Assembly: GCF_012844225.1 (NCBI RefSeq) | Contig: NZ_JABAGQ010000010.1 | Span: 108,636 to 172,635 of the forward strand | Direction of reading: 5' to 3' | Source of the DNA: Rhodococcus sp. 105337 | Lineage (GTDB): Bacteria > Actinomycetota > Actinomycetes > Mycobacteriales > Mycobacteriaceae | DNA length: 64,000 bases | Part shown: positions 51,647 through 59,925 of the stretch, piece by piece | Layout of the letters: every line of letters starts with the position of its first letter | How positions within the stretch are numbered: position 1 is the stretch's first letter | The notes under the pieces: model-generated | The model's input: the letters and a program-made list of their open reading frames with translations, nothing else | Database searches by the model: none | Told to the model about the DNA's origin: nothing | Translations under genes and position numbers: made by a program

Positions 51647-53185
51647 ATGGTGGACTGGGCCGAGGAATGCGACGTACTCGTGGTCGGATCGGGAGCGGGC
51701 GGGTGCTGCGGCGCGTATACCGCTGCCCGGGAAGGTCTTTCGGTGATACTCATCGAGGCCTCCGAGCACTTCGGTGGGACCACTGCGTATTCCGGTGGCG
51801 GGGGAATGTGGTTCCCCACCAATGCCGTATTGCGGCGGGCGGGTGACACGGACACCCTCGACGACGCCCGTACCTATTTCCGTTCCGTGGTCGGAGACCG
51901 CACCCCCCGCGACCTGCAGGACACGTTCGTCACCAGTGGCGCGCCCCTCATCGACTACCTCGAAGCGGACGACAACTTCGAGTTCCAGGTGCTGCCGTGG
52001 CCCGATTACTTCGGCAAGGCACCCAACGCCAGCGCCACCGGCCGGCACATCTGCGCGGCGCCGCTGCGGGTGCGTGACGACCTCGAACTCAACGAATCCA
52101 TCCGCGGCCCCCTCGGTCGCGAACGCGCCGGCGAGCGCCTCCGCAGCACCCTCATCGGAGGACGGGCGCTGGTCGGCCGTTTCCTCGTCGCCCTTCGGCA
52201 ATACCCGAACGCCGACACCCGTCTCGACACCGCCCTCGAAGATCTCGTGGTCGAGAACGGTGGCGTGGTCGGAGCGATCGTCTCGCACGGAGGTGAGCGA
52301 CGTGCCATCCGCGCACGGCGGGGTGTGGTCCTCGCTGCCGGTGGATTCGAGCGCAACGACGACATGCGGGCCGAATTCGGAGTCCCGGGCCACTCACGCG
52401 ATTCGATGGGGCCGTGGTCCAACCTCGGCAAGGGGCACCGCGCGGGAATCGCGGCGGGCGCGGATGTCGATCTCATGGACGAAGCATGGTGGTCGCCCGG
52501 ACTGACGCACCCCGACGGCCGCTCGGCGTTCGCGCTCTGGTTTACCGGTGGAGTGTTCGTCGACGACCGGGGTGAGCGTTTCGTCAACGAATCCGCACCG
52601 TACGACCGGATCGGGCATGCCGCCCTCGCACATGCGGAGAGCGGAAAGCTGACCATGCCGTTCTGGATTATCTACGACGACAAAGACGGTCTCGCACCAC
52701 CCGTCCAGGCCACCAACGTGCCGGTCGCGGAGGCGGAGCAGTACGTCGAGGCCGGTCTGTGGAAGACCGCGGACACGCTCGAGGAACTCGCCGACATGAT
52801 CGGTGTTCCCGCCGACGTGCTGGCCGCGACGGTCGAACGATTCAACGCCTTCGCGGCGGCCGGCGTCGACGAGGATTTCGGCAGGGGGGACGAACCCTAC
52901 GATCGCGCGTTCTCGGGTGGCGAGTCGCCTCTCGTGCCGGTGGACACGCCGCCGTTCCACGCAGCGGCGTTCGGACTGTCCGATCTCGGTACCAAGGGAG
53001 GGTTGCGCACCGATACCTGTGCCCGTGTGCTCGACACCTCCGGAGCACCGATACCCGGGCTGTATGCGGCCGGTAACACCATGGCGGCGGTCAGCGGAAC
53101 CGTGTATCCCGGCGGCGGAAACCCCATCGGGGCGAGCATGGTGTTCGCGCACCTCGCGGCACGTGACCTGGCTTCACGCACCTGA
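51647..53185 (+). CDS. FAD-dependent 3-ketosteroid-delta1-dehydrogenase-like flavoprotein
   Basis: A 512-residue flavoprotein of the fumarate-reductase/KstD family. The FAD motif is VLVVGSGAGGCCGAYTA (about 10-26) with HFGGTTAYSGGGGMW. The C-terminal cofactor and catalytic part LYAAGNTMAAVSG and VYPGGGNPIGASMVF retains the YPG..IG pattern of KstD. It may introduce a double bond in a steroid or cyclic ketone ring. The ATG at 51647 starts 87 bases after pcaJ. Its last 12 bases overlap the convergent AI-2E gene. Confidence 0.78.
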   Translation: MVDWAEECDVLVVGSGAGGCCGAYTAAREGLSVILIEASEHFGGTTAYSGGGGMWFPTNAVLRRAGDTDTLDDARTYFRSVVGDRTPRDLQDTFVTSGAPLIDYLEADDNFEFQVLPWPDYFGKAPNASATGRHICAAPLRVRDDLELNESIRGPLGRERAGERLRSTLIGGRALVGRFLVALRQYPNADTRLDTALEDLVVENGGVVGAIVSHGGERRAIRARRGVVLAAGGFERNDDMRAEFGVPGHSRDSMGPWSNLGKGHRAGIAAGADVDLMDEAWWSPGLTHPDGRSAFALWFTGGVFVDDRGERFVNESAPYDRIGHAALAHAESGKLTMPFWIIYDDKDGLAPPVQATNVPVAEAEQYVEAGLWKTADTLEELADMIGVPADVLAATVERFNAFAAAGVDEDFGRGDEPYDRAFSGGESPLVPVDTPPFHAAAFGLSDLGTKGGLRTDTCARVLDTSGAPIPGLYAAGNTMAAVSGTVYPGGGNPIGASMVFAHLAARDLASRT

Positions 53186-54388
53186 TCCTTCGTCCGGTGC
53201 CCTCGTGTCTCCGGCGTCTCCGGCGTCTCCGGCGTCTCCGGTGTCGCGGTTCGCGTCCGGCGCATCGGGCCCGGGTGAACCGGCGATTTCGGGCACGAGT
53301 TCGTAACGCCGGCCGAACGTTTCGATCAGCGATTGGATCACCGCGATGACCGGCACCGAGACGAGCGCGCCGATGGCACCGAACAGTGACGCACCGATGA
53401 TCACCGCACCGAAGGCCACGGCGGGATGGATGGCCACGGTGCGCGCGGTGACGCGCGGATGCAGCACGTAGTTCTCGATCTGCTGGTAGAGCGTGCCGAA
53501 AACCACGACCCACACGGCGTTGATCGGATGCGTCGTTGCCGCGATGATCGCGGGCAAGGCGATCGCCAGGTAGGTGCCCAGTGTCGGGACGAACTGGGAG
53601 ACGACGCCCGTCCACAGGGCCAGGGGCAGCCAGTAGGGCACATCCAGCGCGACCAGGAACACCCCGGTCGCCACGGTGCTGAAGGCCGCGAGAATGAGGC
53701 GGGAGACGACGTAACCGCCGGCCTTGTCCACCGAGATCTCCCAGACGGTCGAAATCACTCGTTGCTGCTGAGCCGGAAACCAACTCGCCACCGTGCGCCG
53801 CAGAGCAGGGCCCTCCGCCGACATGTAGAACGCGAAGAGCAGCATCGTCAGCAACTGGAACACGACTTCGAAGAGCGAAGTCACCACACCGAGCACACCC
53901 GGAGTGAACCGGGCGGCGAGTTCGCGCACCGTGTCGGGCGTGATGCGGAGATCATCCGAATCGACCGAAAAGTTGGTGTCGAACGTGCGGTTCGCCCACT
54001 GGGTGACCGAGGACAACGCGTCCGGCAACGCGGTGACGAGCTGGGAGAGCTGCTCGGCGAGCAACGCGCCGAACAGCGACAGGAACCCGACCACCAGGAG
54101 GACCAGCCCGAACAGCACCAGTCCCGCTGCGGCCCCCCGTCGCATCCCGAAGCGTTCCATCCGGTCCACGACGGGCTCGACGGTGATGCTGAAGAGCCAC
54201 GCGAGGAACAGCAGCCCGAGGAAGCCTTTGAGATTGTGGAACAGCCACCCGGACATCTGGTACGCGGCGATCGCGAACAGGACGTAGAGGATCACGGGGC
54301 GGAACCAGCGGGGAAGCCCGGAGCGCTCGACGCGCCGGGCACCACCCCGCGGCGCCCTCGTCGGTTCCGGGCTGTCTACGTCGTCCAT
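53174..54388 (-). CDS. AI-2E-family transporter-like membrane protein
   Basis: A 404-residue membrane protein of the AI-2E/PerM family with about eight helices. It has FLGLLFLAWLFSITVEPVVDRM early, a soluble segment around residues 120-175, and PYWLPLALWTGVVSQFVPTLGTYLA and VVFGTLYQQIENYVLHPRV later. Relatives export autoinducer-2 or act as Na+/H+ antiporters; no function is assigned. The cytoplasmic tail is Asp/Gly-rich with a repeated GDA unit. Confidence 0.8.
   Translation of the reverse strand: MDDVDSPEPTRAPRGGARRVERSGLPRWFRPVILYVLFAIAAYQMSGWLFHNLKGFLGLLFLAWLFSITVEPVVDRMERFGMRRGAAAGLVLFGLVLLVVGFLSLFGALLAEQLSQLVTALPDALSSVTQWANRTFDTNFSVDSDDLRITPDTVRELAARFTPGVLGVVTSLFEVVFQLLTMLLFAFYMSAEGPALRRTVASWFPAQQQRVISTVWEISVDKAGGYVVSRLILAAFSTVATGVFLVALDVPYWLPLALWTGVVSQFVPTLGTYLAIALPAIIAATTHPINAVWVVVFGTLYQQIENYVLHPRVTARTVAIHPAVAFGAVIIGASLFGAIGALVSVPVIAVIQSLIETFGRRYELVPEIAGSPGPDAPDANRDTGDAGDAGDAGDTRAPDEGSGA
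53207..53242 (-). repeat. 9-bp tandem repeat in the AI-2E tail
   Basis: Four copies of gtctccggc, the last ending in t, encode the DTGDAGDAGDAGDT tail of the transporter. Copy number could vary without a frameshift. Confidence 0.8.
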
Positions 54389-54447
54389 GTCGCCCCCGCG
54401 GCCGCTACTGATGCAGGCACAGCGAATCTACCGTGGGGAAAGCAAAA

Positions 54448-54477
54448 CCGGCCCGGACTCGTGAGAGTCCGGGCCGG
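54448..54477 (-). terminator. rho-independent terminator of tRNA-fMet
   Basis: CCGGCCCGGACTC-GTGA-GAGTCCGGGCCGG is a perfect 13-bp stem with a 4-base loop. On the minus strand it begins three bases after the tRNA CCA end and is followed by TTTTGC. This is a classic terminator and fixes the tRNA orientation. Confidence 0.85.
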
Positions 54478-54480
54478 TGG

Positions 54481-54557
54481 TGGTAGCGGGGACAGGATTT
54501 GAACCTGCGACCTCTGGGTTATGAGCCCAGCGAGCTACCGAGCTGCTCCACCCCGCG
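54481..54557 (-). tRNA. initiator tRNA-fMet (CAU), CCA encoded
   Basis: The 77-base cloverleaf on the minus strand begins CGCGGGGTGGAGCAG and ends CCCCGCTACCA. The anticodon loop CTCATAA gives CAU. The unpaired C at position 1 and the three G-C pairs GGG/CCC below the anticodon loop identify the initiator type. The terminal CCA is in the DNA. A strong terminator follows. Confidence 0.95.
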
Positions 54558-54622
54558 TTGCCTGACCAACGATACACGACTTTCGGAGACGATTTCACCA
54601 GGGTTCCCGCCGCCGGCGATAG

Positions 54623-54638
54623 TGTGGGACGGACCACA
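54623..54638. promoter_or_regulatory. inverted repeat in the lut promoter
   Basis: TGTGG-GACGGA-CCACA is a perfect 5-6-5 inverted repeat 19 bases before the lutA ATG. It may be the site of a GntR/LutR-like or CRP/GlxR-like regulator; no lut regulator gene is seen nearby. Confidence 0.4.
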
Positions 54639-54657
54639 GATTGATGCGGAGAACTCG

Positions 54658-55416
54658 ATGCGGATCGCGCTGTTCGGCACATGTCTCGGCGACACCCTCT
54701 TCCCGTCCGCGCTCGAGGCCACCGCTGTCCTGCTCACGAGACTCGGACACGAGGTGGTGTTCCCGCCCGGACAGACCTGCTGCGGCCAGATGCACATCAA
54801 CACCGGATACCAGCCGGACGCGCTGCCGCTCGTGGAGAACTTCGCGGAGGAGTTCGGCGACACCGCGATCGACGCGGTCGTGGTGCCGTCCGGATCGTGC
54901 ACAGGGTCGATCCGTCACCAGCACCACATCGTGGCCGACCGCTATGGAACCCCCGCGCTCCGCGGACGGGTGGAGGTGGTGAAGGCCAAGACGTACGAGT
55001 TGTCGGAACTGCTCGTCGACGTGCTGGGGGTGACCGACGTCGGTGCGTCGTTCCCCCACCGTGTCACCTACCACCCGACCTGCCACTCGTTGCGGATGAT
55101 CAGGGTGGGAGACAAGCCGCTCCGGTTGCTGCGCCGGGTACACGACATCGACCTCGTCGAACTTCCCGAAGCCGACGTGTGTTGCGGGTTCGGTGGAACG
55201 TTCGCGATCAAGAATGCGGAGACGTCCACCGCGATGCTCGGCGACAAGATCAGAAATGTGGCCTCGACGGGTGCCGAGGTCTGCACGGCCGGAGATTCGT
55301 CGTGCCTCATGCACATCGGCGGGGGAATGTCGCGTCTGCGGATGGGGACACGCACCCTGCATCTCGCCGAGATTCTCGCGTCCGTCCGCGAACCCGCTCC
55401 GGTGGTGGGCTCGTGA
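54658..55416 (+). CDS. lutA: LutA-type (Fe-S)-binding protein, L-lactate oxidation
   Basis: A 252-residue protein of the LutA/YkgE family, with two CCG domains that bind an iron-sulfur cluster: QTCCGQMHINTGY and VTYHPTCHSLR, then DVCCGFGGTFAIKN. It forms the LutABC complex that oxidises L-lactate to pyruvate. The ATG at 54658 follows cggag; the open frame back to 54499 runs into the tRNA and is not coding. Its stop overlaps lutB by four bases. Confidence 0.9.
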   Translation: MRIALFGTCLGDTLFPSALEATAVLLTRLGHEVVFPPGQTCCGQMHINTGYQPDALPLVENFAEEFGDTAIDAVVVPSGSCTGSIRHQHHIVADRYGTPALRGRVEVVKAKTYELSELLVDVLGVTDVGASFPHRVTYHPTCHSLRMIRVGDKPLRLLRRVHDIDLVELPEADVCCGFGGTFAIKNAETSTAMLGDKIRNVASTGAEVCTAGDSSCLMHIGGGMSRLRMGTRTLHLAEILASVREPAPVVGS

Positions 55417-56921
55417 CCGCGGCCTCGCTGGGGATGCCGCCGATCCCGCCGCGCGGCACCGGAAACGTGCGCGGAACCGAAACCTTCCCTGCCGCAGCAC
55501 GACACGAACTCGCCGACGCGCAACTGCGGCGCAATATCGGTAAAGCGACGCACACGATCCGCGGCAAGCGACTTGCGGTCACCGAAGAATTACCGGACTG
55601 GGAAGACCTCCGGGTCGCCGGAGAGGGAATCAAGAACGACGTGCTCGCGCGACTACCCGAGTTGCTCGAGCAGTTCGAAGCAGCCGTCGTCGCACGGGGC
55701 GGTGTGGTGCATTGGGCCGCAGATGCCGACGAGGCCAATGCACTGGTGACACAACTGGTTCGGGAAGCGGGGGCGGACGAAGTCATCAAGGTGAAGTCCA
55801 TGGCCACCCAGGAGATCGGTCTCAACGAACATCTCGAGTCCGAGGGCATCACCGCGCACGAGACCGACCTCGCCGAACTCATCGTCCAACTCGGCCACGA
55901 CACACCGTCGCACATTCTCGTGCCCGCCATCCATCGCAACCGGTCCGAGATTCGCAGCATCTTCCTCAGCGAGATGGACGGCGTGGATCCCGATCTCGAC
56001 GCGAACCCGGCACATCTCGCCGAAGCATCCCGGAAATACTTGCGGCACAAGTTCATGACGGTGCCGGTCGCGGTCTCGGGAGCGAACTTCGGCATCGCCG
56101 AAACCGGGACACTCGCGGTGGTCGAATCCGAAGGCAACGGACGAATGTGCCTGACATTGCCGCAGACCCTCATCACCGTCATGGGTATCGAGAAGCTTCT
56201 GCCCACCTACCGTGATCTCGAGGTGTTCCTCCAATTGCTCCCGCGATCGTCGACGGGGGAACGGATGAACCCGTACACCTCGATGTGGACCGGTGTCACC
56301 CCCGGGGACGGACCACAGACGTTCCACCTGATCCTGCTCGACAACGGACGCACCGCAACCCTTGCGGACACCGTCGGACGAGCGGCGCTGCGCTGCATCC
56401 GCTGCTCAGCATGCTTGAACGTGTGCCCGGTGTACGAACGCACCGGCGGTCACGCCTACGGGTCGACGTATCCCGGCCCGATCGGTGCGGTGCTCACCCC
56501 GCAACTGGCCGGCATGGACGAACCCCACGACCCCAATGCCACCCTGCCGTTCGCGTCGAGCCTGTGCGGCGCCTGTTTCGACGCCTGCCCGGTCCGAATC
56601 GACATTCCGTCCCTGCTGGTCGAATTGCGGCACCAGAAAGCCGAGCACGCGCGGCCGGGTGCCGAAGCCGCGGCCATGAAGGCGGCCTCGTTCGCGATGT
56701 CTTCGGCCGCGCGATGGACCGCAGCCCAGAAGGCCGCGGGCATCGCGCGACTGCTCGCGGGACGGAAGGGTCGCATCACGACGCTGCCGTGGCCGCTGAG
56801 CGGGTGGACCGACGCCCGCGATATCGCCGCACCTCCGAAACAGACGTTCCGTCAGTGGTGGGACACCGAAGAACGTCGGATCACCCTCGAACGGGCGAGA
56901 CAATCGGGGGAACAGTCATGA
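55413..56921 (+). CDS. lutB: LutB-type iron-sulfur L-lactate oxidation subunit
   Basis: A 502-residue LutB/YkgF protein. The N-terminal part (about 60-310) is a LUD domain with KSMATQEIGLNEHLE and SGANFGIAETGTLAVVESEGNGRM. It is followed by a ferredoxin module with two [4Fe-4S] motifs, CIRCSACLNVCPVY and CGACFDACPV. The GTG at 55413 overlaps lutA and the stop overlaps lutC (ATGA), so the complex is made by coupled translation. The ~30-residue N-terminal extension is Pro/Gly-rich. Confidence 0.9.
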   Translation: MTAASLGMPPIPPRGTGNVRGTETFPAAARHELADAQLRRNIGKATHTIRGKRLAVTEELPDWEDLRVAGEGIKNDVLARLPELLEQFEAAVVARGGVVHWAADADEANALVTQLVREAGADEVIKVKSMATQEIGLNEHLESEGITAHETDLAELIVQLGHDTPSHILVPAIHRNRSEIRSIFLSEMDGVDPDLDANPAHLAEASRKYLRHKFMTVPVAVSGANFGIAETGTLAVVESEGNGRMCLTLPQTLITVMGIEKLLPTYRDLEVFLQLLPRSSTGERMNPYTSMWTGVTPGDGPQTFHLILLDNGRTATLADTVGRAALRCIRCSACLNVCPVYERTGGHAYGSTYPGPIGAVLTPQLAGMDEPHDPNATLPFASSLCGACFDACPVRIDIPSLLVELRHQKAEHARPGAEAAAMKAASFAMSSAARWTAAQKAAGIARLLAGRKGRITTLPWPLSGWTDARDIAAPPKQTFRQWWDTEERRITLERARQSGEQS

Positions 56922-57541
56922 GTTCGAAAGACGTTGTCATGGGGCGTATCCGAGATGCACTGATGCTGTCGGACTCTCCTCCCGTGGAGGTTGTCCGCCG
57001 CTACCGGACAGGAAGGACACTGCCCGACGACCAGCGTTACGAGATGTTCGCCGACAGGGTGCGTGACTACAAGGCGACCGTGCATCGTCACACCTCCGCG
57101 GAACTTGCGAGTGCGCTCTCCGGGATTCTCACCGAACTCGGAGTGCAGAGCCTCGGGGTGCCGCCCGGACTGGACCGGTCGTGGCTCGCGGAATTCGATG
57201 GCCGGATCGTCGTCGACTCTCCGGAAGTGCCCGCTCCCGACCTGGGGCAACTCGACGGTGTGCTCACCGGATCGGCTGTGTCGTGTGCGGAAACGGGCAC
57301 CATCTTCCTCGACGGAAGCCCGGATCAGGGTAGGCGAGCACTCACGCTGGTGCCCGACCTCCACGTGTGCCTGGTGGGACTGGATACCCTCGAAGTCGGT
57401 GTGCCCGAGGCGCTGGCGAGGCTGGTGCCCGAGCGGCCCACCACACTCGTCAGCGGGCCCTCCGCGACCAGCGACATCGAACTCGAACGTGTCGAAGGGG
57501 TGCACGGTCCGCGGACACTCGTGGTGGTCGTCGTCGGCTGA
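56918..57541 (+). CDS. lutC: LutC-type LUD-domain protein
   Basis: A 207-residue LutC/YkgG protein, the third LutABC component. It has a helical start (MGRIRDALML) and the LUD domain with GSAVSCAETGTIFLDGSPDQGRRALTLVPDLHVCLV. The ATG at 56918 overlaps lutB by four bases. It converges on the TfoX gene with a 10-base gap and no visible terminator. Confidence 0.88.
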   Translation: MSSKDVVMGRIRDALMLSDSPPVEVVRRYRTGRTLPDDQRYEMFADRVRDYKATVHRHTSAELASALSGILTELGVQSLGVPPGLDRSWLAEFDGRIVVDSPEVPAPDLGQLDGVLTGSAVSCAETGTIFLDGSPDQGRRALTLVPDLHVCLVGLDTLEVGVPEALARLVPERPTTLVSGPSATSDIELERVEGVHGPRTLVVVVVG

Positions 57542-57551
57542 GCGGCGGAGG

Positions 57552-57920
57552 TCAGATCCGGGCGACGAAGTTGTGCGCTTCCCGGGCGGCGTGCCGCCAG
57601 GTGTCCAAGGTGCCGGCAAGGTCGTTTCCGTCGAGTGGGAAAGCAACCCACTCCTTCATGGTCCGGCTTCCCATCGTGACGTGGTGGGCGGTTCCGGTGT
57701 CGACCGCTTCCAGAGCGCGGGAACGGGGAAGTTTGACGATCAAGCGCTGGTCCCCACCGAGAAACGCGAAGATTCTGCCTCCCACGCGCAGGCCCGGGCT
57801 GCGGAACATCGTGCCCATCTCGACCGCGGGATCACTGCGATACTCGACTGCGATCTCGTCGAGGAATGCTTGTGCCGGATCAGGATCGGTTTCATAGGAC
57901 AGATCGGTTTCGTCGGACAC
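57552..57920 (-). CDS. TfoX N-terminal-domain-like protein
   Basis: A 122-residue protein resembling the TfoX/Sxy N-terminal domain. MGTMFRSPGLRVGGRIFAFLGGDQRLIVKLP and the C-terminal KEWVAFP fit the family fold. It has no competence role known in actinobacteria. The GTG at 57920 directly follows aggagaagccc; the longer frame to 58046 overlaps the next gene. Confidence 0.65.
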   Translation of the reverse strand: MSDETDLSYETDPDPAQAFLDEIAVEYRSDPAVEMGTMFRSPGLRVGGRIFAFLGGDQRLIVKLPRSRALEAVDTGTAHHVTMGSRTMKEWVAFPLDGNDLAGTLDTWRHAAREAHNFVARI

Positions 57921-58027
57921 GGGCTTCTCCTGGCGATGGAGTCGACGGGACAACCGTCCGACGACCGTACCCCGGGATCCGTGGTGCACGGCGTCGATCG
58001 CCGGACATAGTCGGCAGGTGTGGCGTG

Positions 58028-58648
58028 TCAGTTCTGCAGTTTCCACGATGCCAGGTCGATGGCGGTCGCGACCGATTCGGTCAGCACCTCCACGCGCTCG
58101 GCCGGGCCGGGTGTCGCGAGCACCGCATACCGATCCGCCTCACCCATGGGAATGTGACGCGCGATCGCGAACAACCGCGCGCCCGGATCGTCGGGAAGCT
58201 CCGTGGGGGACGGCAGCGGTGGAGCATTGCCGTCGGTCAGGCGGTCGAGGAGATCGTGAAGACGCTCGAGTGCCTCCATCAGCGGCGCCATGTCGACCGG
58301 CCCCGAGTCGGTATCGGGCCACGGTTCCACCTCCGCGCGCGGATACGGATCGTCCGGGAGCCAGTGATCGATGCGGATCCGTTCTTCCGCAACGCATTCC
58401 AGAACGTGCCGTCCGCCGCCGATTTCGGTGTCGAGGAGGATTCTCGCGACGGTCCCCACGTCGTTGCGCTGATCGCCGCCGCCGACCTCGTGTCCCCGTG
58501 CAATGAGCACCACGCCGAAACGCGGGCCGTCCGGCGCGGTCGAGCAGTCGCGTACGAGTTGCTGGTAACGCGGCTCGAAGACGTGGAGCGGTAGGCCGGC
58601 TCCGGGGAGTAGTGCGGTACCCAGAGGGAACATGGGGAGAATCGGCAT
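58028..58648 (-). CDS. Lon-protease N-terminal (substrate-binding) domain protein
   Basis: A 206-residue stand-alone Lon N-terminal/LON-SB domain protein. The start LPMFPLGTALLPGAGLPLHVFEPRYQQLV is diagnostic, and a helical C-terminal third follows. No ATPase or protease domain is attached. It overlaps the DUF309 stop by one base (TGATG), so the pair is an operon. Function unknown. Confidence 0.85.
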   Translation of the reverse strand: MPILPMFPLGTALLPGAGLPLHVFEPRYQQLVRDCSTAPDGPRFGVVLIARGHEVGGGDQRNDVGTVARILLDTEIGGGRHVLECVAEERIRIDHWLPDDPYPRAEVEPWPDTDSGPVDMAPLMEALERLHDLLDRLTDGNAPPLPSPTELPDDPGARLFAIARHIPMGEADRYAVLATPGPAERVEVLTESVATAIDLASWKLQN

Positions 58649-59121
58649 CAGGGCATCCTCAGCATCGGGATCGGTGGTTCGTCGGTGGGGTCGCCGCGTT
58701 CGATCTCGGTCAGGAGATGAGTTGCCCACGCGGACAATCCGTCGATGTCGAGGCCGTACGGTGGTGCGTCCTCGTAGTGGCGGATACGCGACCTGCCCTG
58801 TTGTAGCAGCGAGGCGGCGCCTCGGGGGTTGCCGCGCAGCAGGTGGGTCAGGCCCACGGCGAGCTGAGCGAGACCCTGCCACAGCGGGCGTTCTTCGGGC
58901 GGAGCCTTTTTCCACATGGATTCGAACACTTCGTGGGCGTGGAACGGATGCCCCTGATCGAGCAGTCGCTGCCCTTCGGAAATGGTCTCCTCGGTGTCGA
59001 GATCGAGGTCGTCGGGGACGCGCGGGACGCCCTCTTCGCCGGGTGGCAGGGGACGGCCGAGCGCGTCACGGGGACGTGCGTTCTGCGGTCGGCCGTCGGG
59101 GGTGCGGTCCCGATCCGTCAT
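58648..59121 (-). CDS. DUF309-family protein
   Basis: A 157-residue protein with the DUF309 core HPFHAHEVFESMWK (about 58-71), followed by LWQGLAQLAVGLTHLLRGNPRGA. The His/Glu residues suggest a metal site. The first ~35 residues are a basic, disordered-looking extension. Function is unknown. It is the first gene of the DUF309-Lon-domain pair. Confidence 0.8.
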   Translation of the reverse strand: MTDRDRTPDGRPQNARPRDALGRPLPPGEEGVPRVPDDLDLDTEETISEGQRLLDQGHPFHAHEVFESMWKKAPPEERPLWQGLAQLAVGLTHLLRGNPRGAASLLQQGRSRIRHYEDAPPYGLDIDGLSAWATHLLTEIERGDPTDEPPIPMLRMP

Positions 59122-59172
59122 GGCCTTCAGGGTAGACGACAGTGGACGTCGGCGGATCGCCGCAAAGGCTGG

Positions 59173-59925
59173 TCAGTACGGTTGCAGCGGCCGGCGGAAC
59201 TGTGTTCGCGGTGCGGCGCGTGCGACGTCCAGACGCGACGACAACTCGGTGTGCAGCGCTTCGGTCGTGCCGGGAGCCACGCGCGTGTCGGCACCCTGGA
59301 CGAACAGATACCGGCCGTCGTCGGCGACATCGAACCAGCCCACGTCACCCGCCCCGGTAGGACCTGTGCCGGGGGAGCGGAGAAGAAACCGGATGCTGCC
59401 GGTCGCCGTCCTGGGTCGGAGCAGGACGTCGCGAACGGCCGGTGCCGCCCCACCGCCGAGCGGGAGACGCACGGCGGTGTTGACGGGCAGATCCAGGAGC
59501 GAGCGTGTCGGCGCGGTGTGCTCCGGTATCCGGCCGGGTGGAACGGTGGGCAGCAATGCGGCGATCGACCTGGGAAGCCCGCCGATCGGCATGGTCGTGA
59601 CCTCGATGTCTCCGGCGTTCACGTGCTGCCGGGCCAGAACGGCGTCCTCTCCGGCGACGGCACCCGCGAGGAACAGCGATTCGCCCGGACGGGACGAGTT
59701 CGCATAGATCTCGATCGCGATCTCACCCGCGCGCAGAATGTGGAGCGCGCGTTCGAGGACAGGGTCGTCGAGTTGTTGCCGCCATCGTTCGGCTGCGCGG
59801 AGGTCGGCGATATGTTCGTCTTCCCACCGGGCCGCGGAGCGGTACCGCAGGGGGAACGGCAGGTCGTCGTCTCCCGAGGCGGTCCACAGAGACCGAAACC
59901 GATCCGGTGTCAGGCGTTGGCTCAT
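59173..59925 (-). CDS. EspG-family ESX secretion chaperone
   Basis: A 250-residue EspG-like protein, the cytoplasmic chaperone that binds the tip of a PE-PPE-type pair before ESX export. It starts SQRLTPDRFRSLW. Its second half alternates beta strands and helices, with GWFDVADDGRYLFVQGADTRVAPGT near the end. It follows the PPE-like gene with a 4-base ATGA overlap, which strongly supports the chaperone-substrate pair. Alternative: an unrelated ESX-associated protein. Confidence 0.75.
   Translation of the reverse strand: MSQRLTPDRFRSLWTASGDDDLPFPLRYRSAARWEDEHIADLRAAERWRQQLDDPVLERALHILRAGEIAIEIYANSSRPGESLFLAGAVAGEDAVLARQHVNAGDIEVTTMPIGGLPRSIAALLPTVPPGRIPEHTAPTRSLLDLPVNTAVRLPLGGGAAPAVRDVLLRPRTATGSIRFLLRSPGTGPTGAGDVGWFDVADDGRYLFVQGADTRVAPGTTEALHTELSSRLDVARAAPRTQFRRPLQPY

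Noticed and set aside
54499..54660. N-terminal extension of LutA back to 54499
   Set aside because: The frame crosses the tRNA-fMet gene; the ATG at 54658 with cggag upstream gives the normal LutA start.
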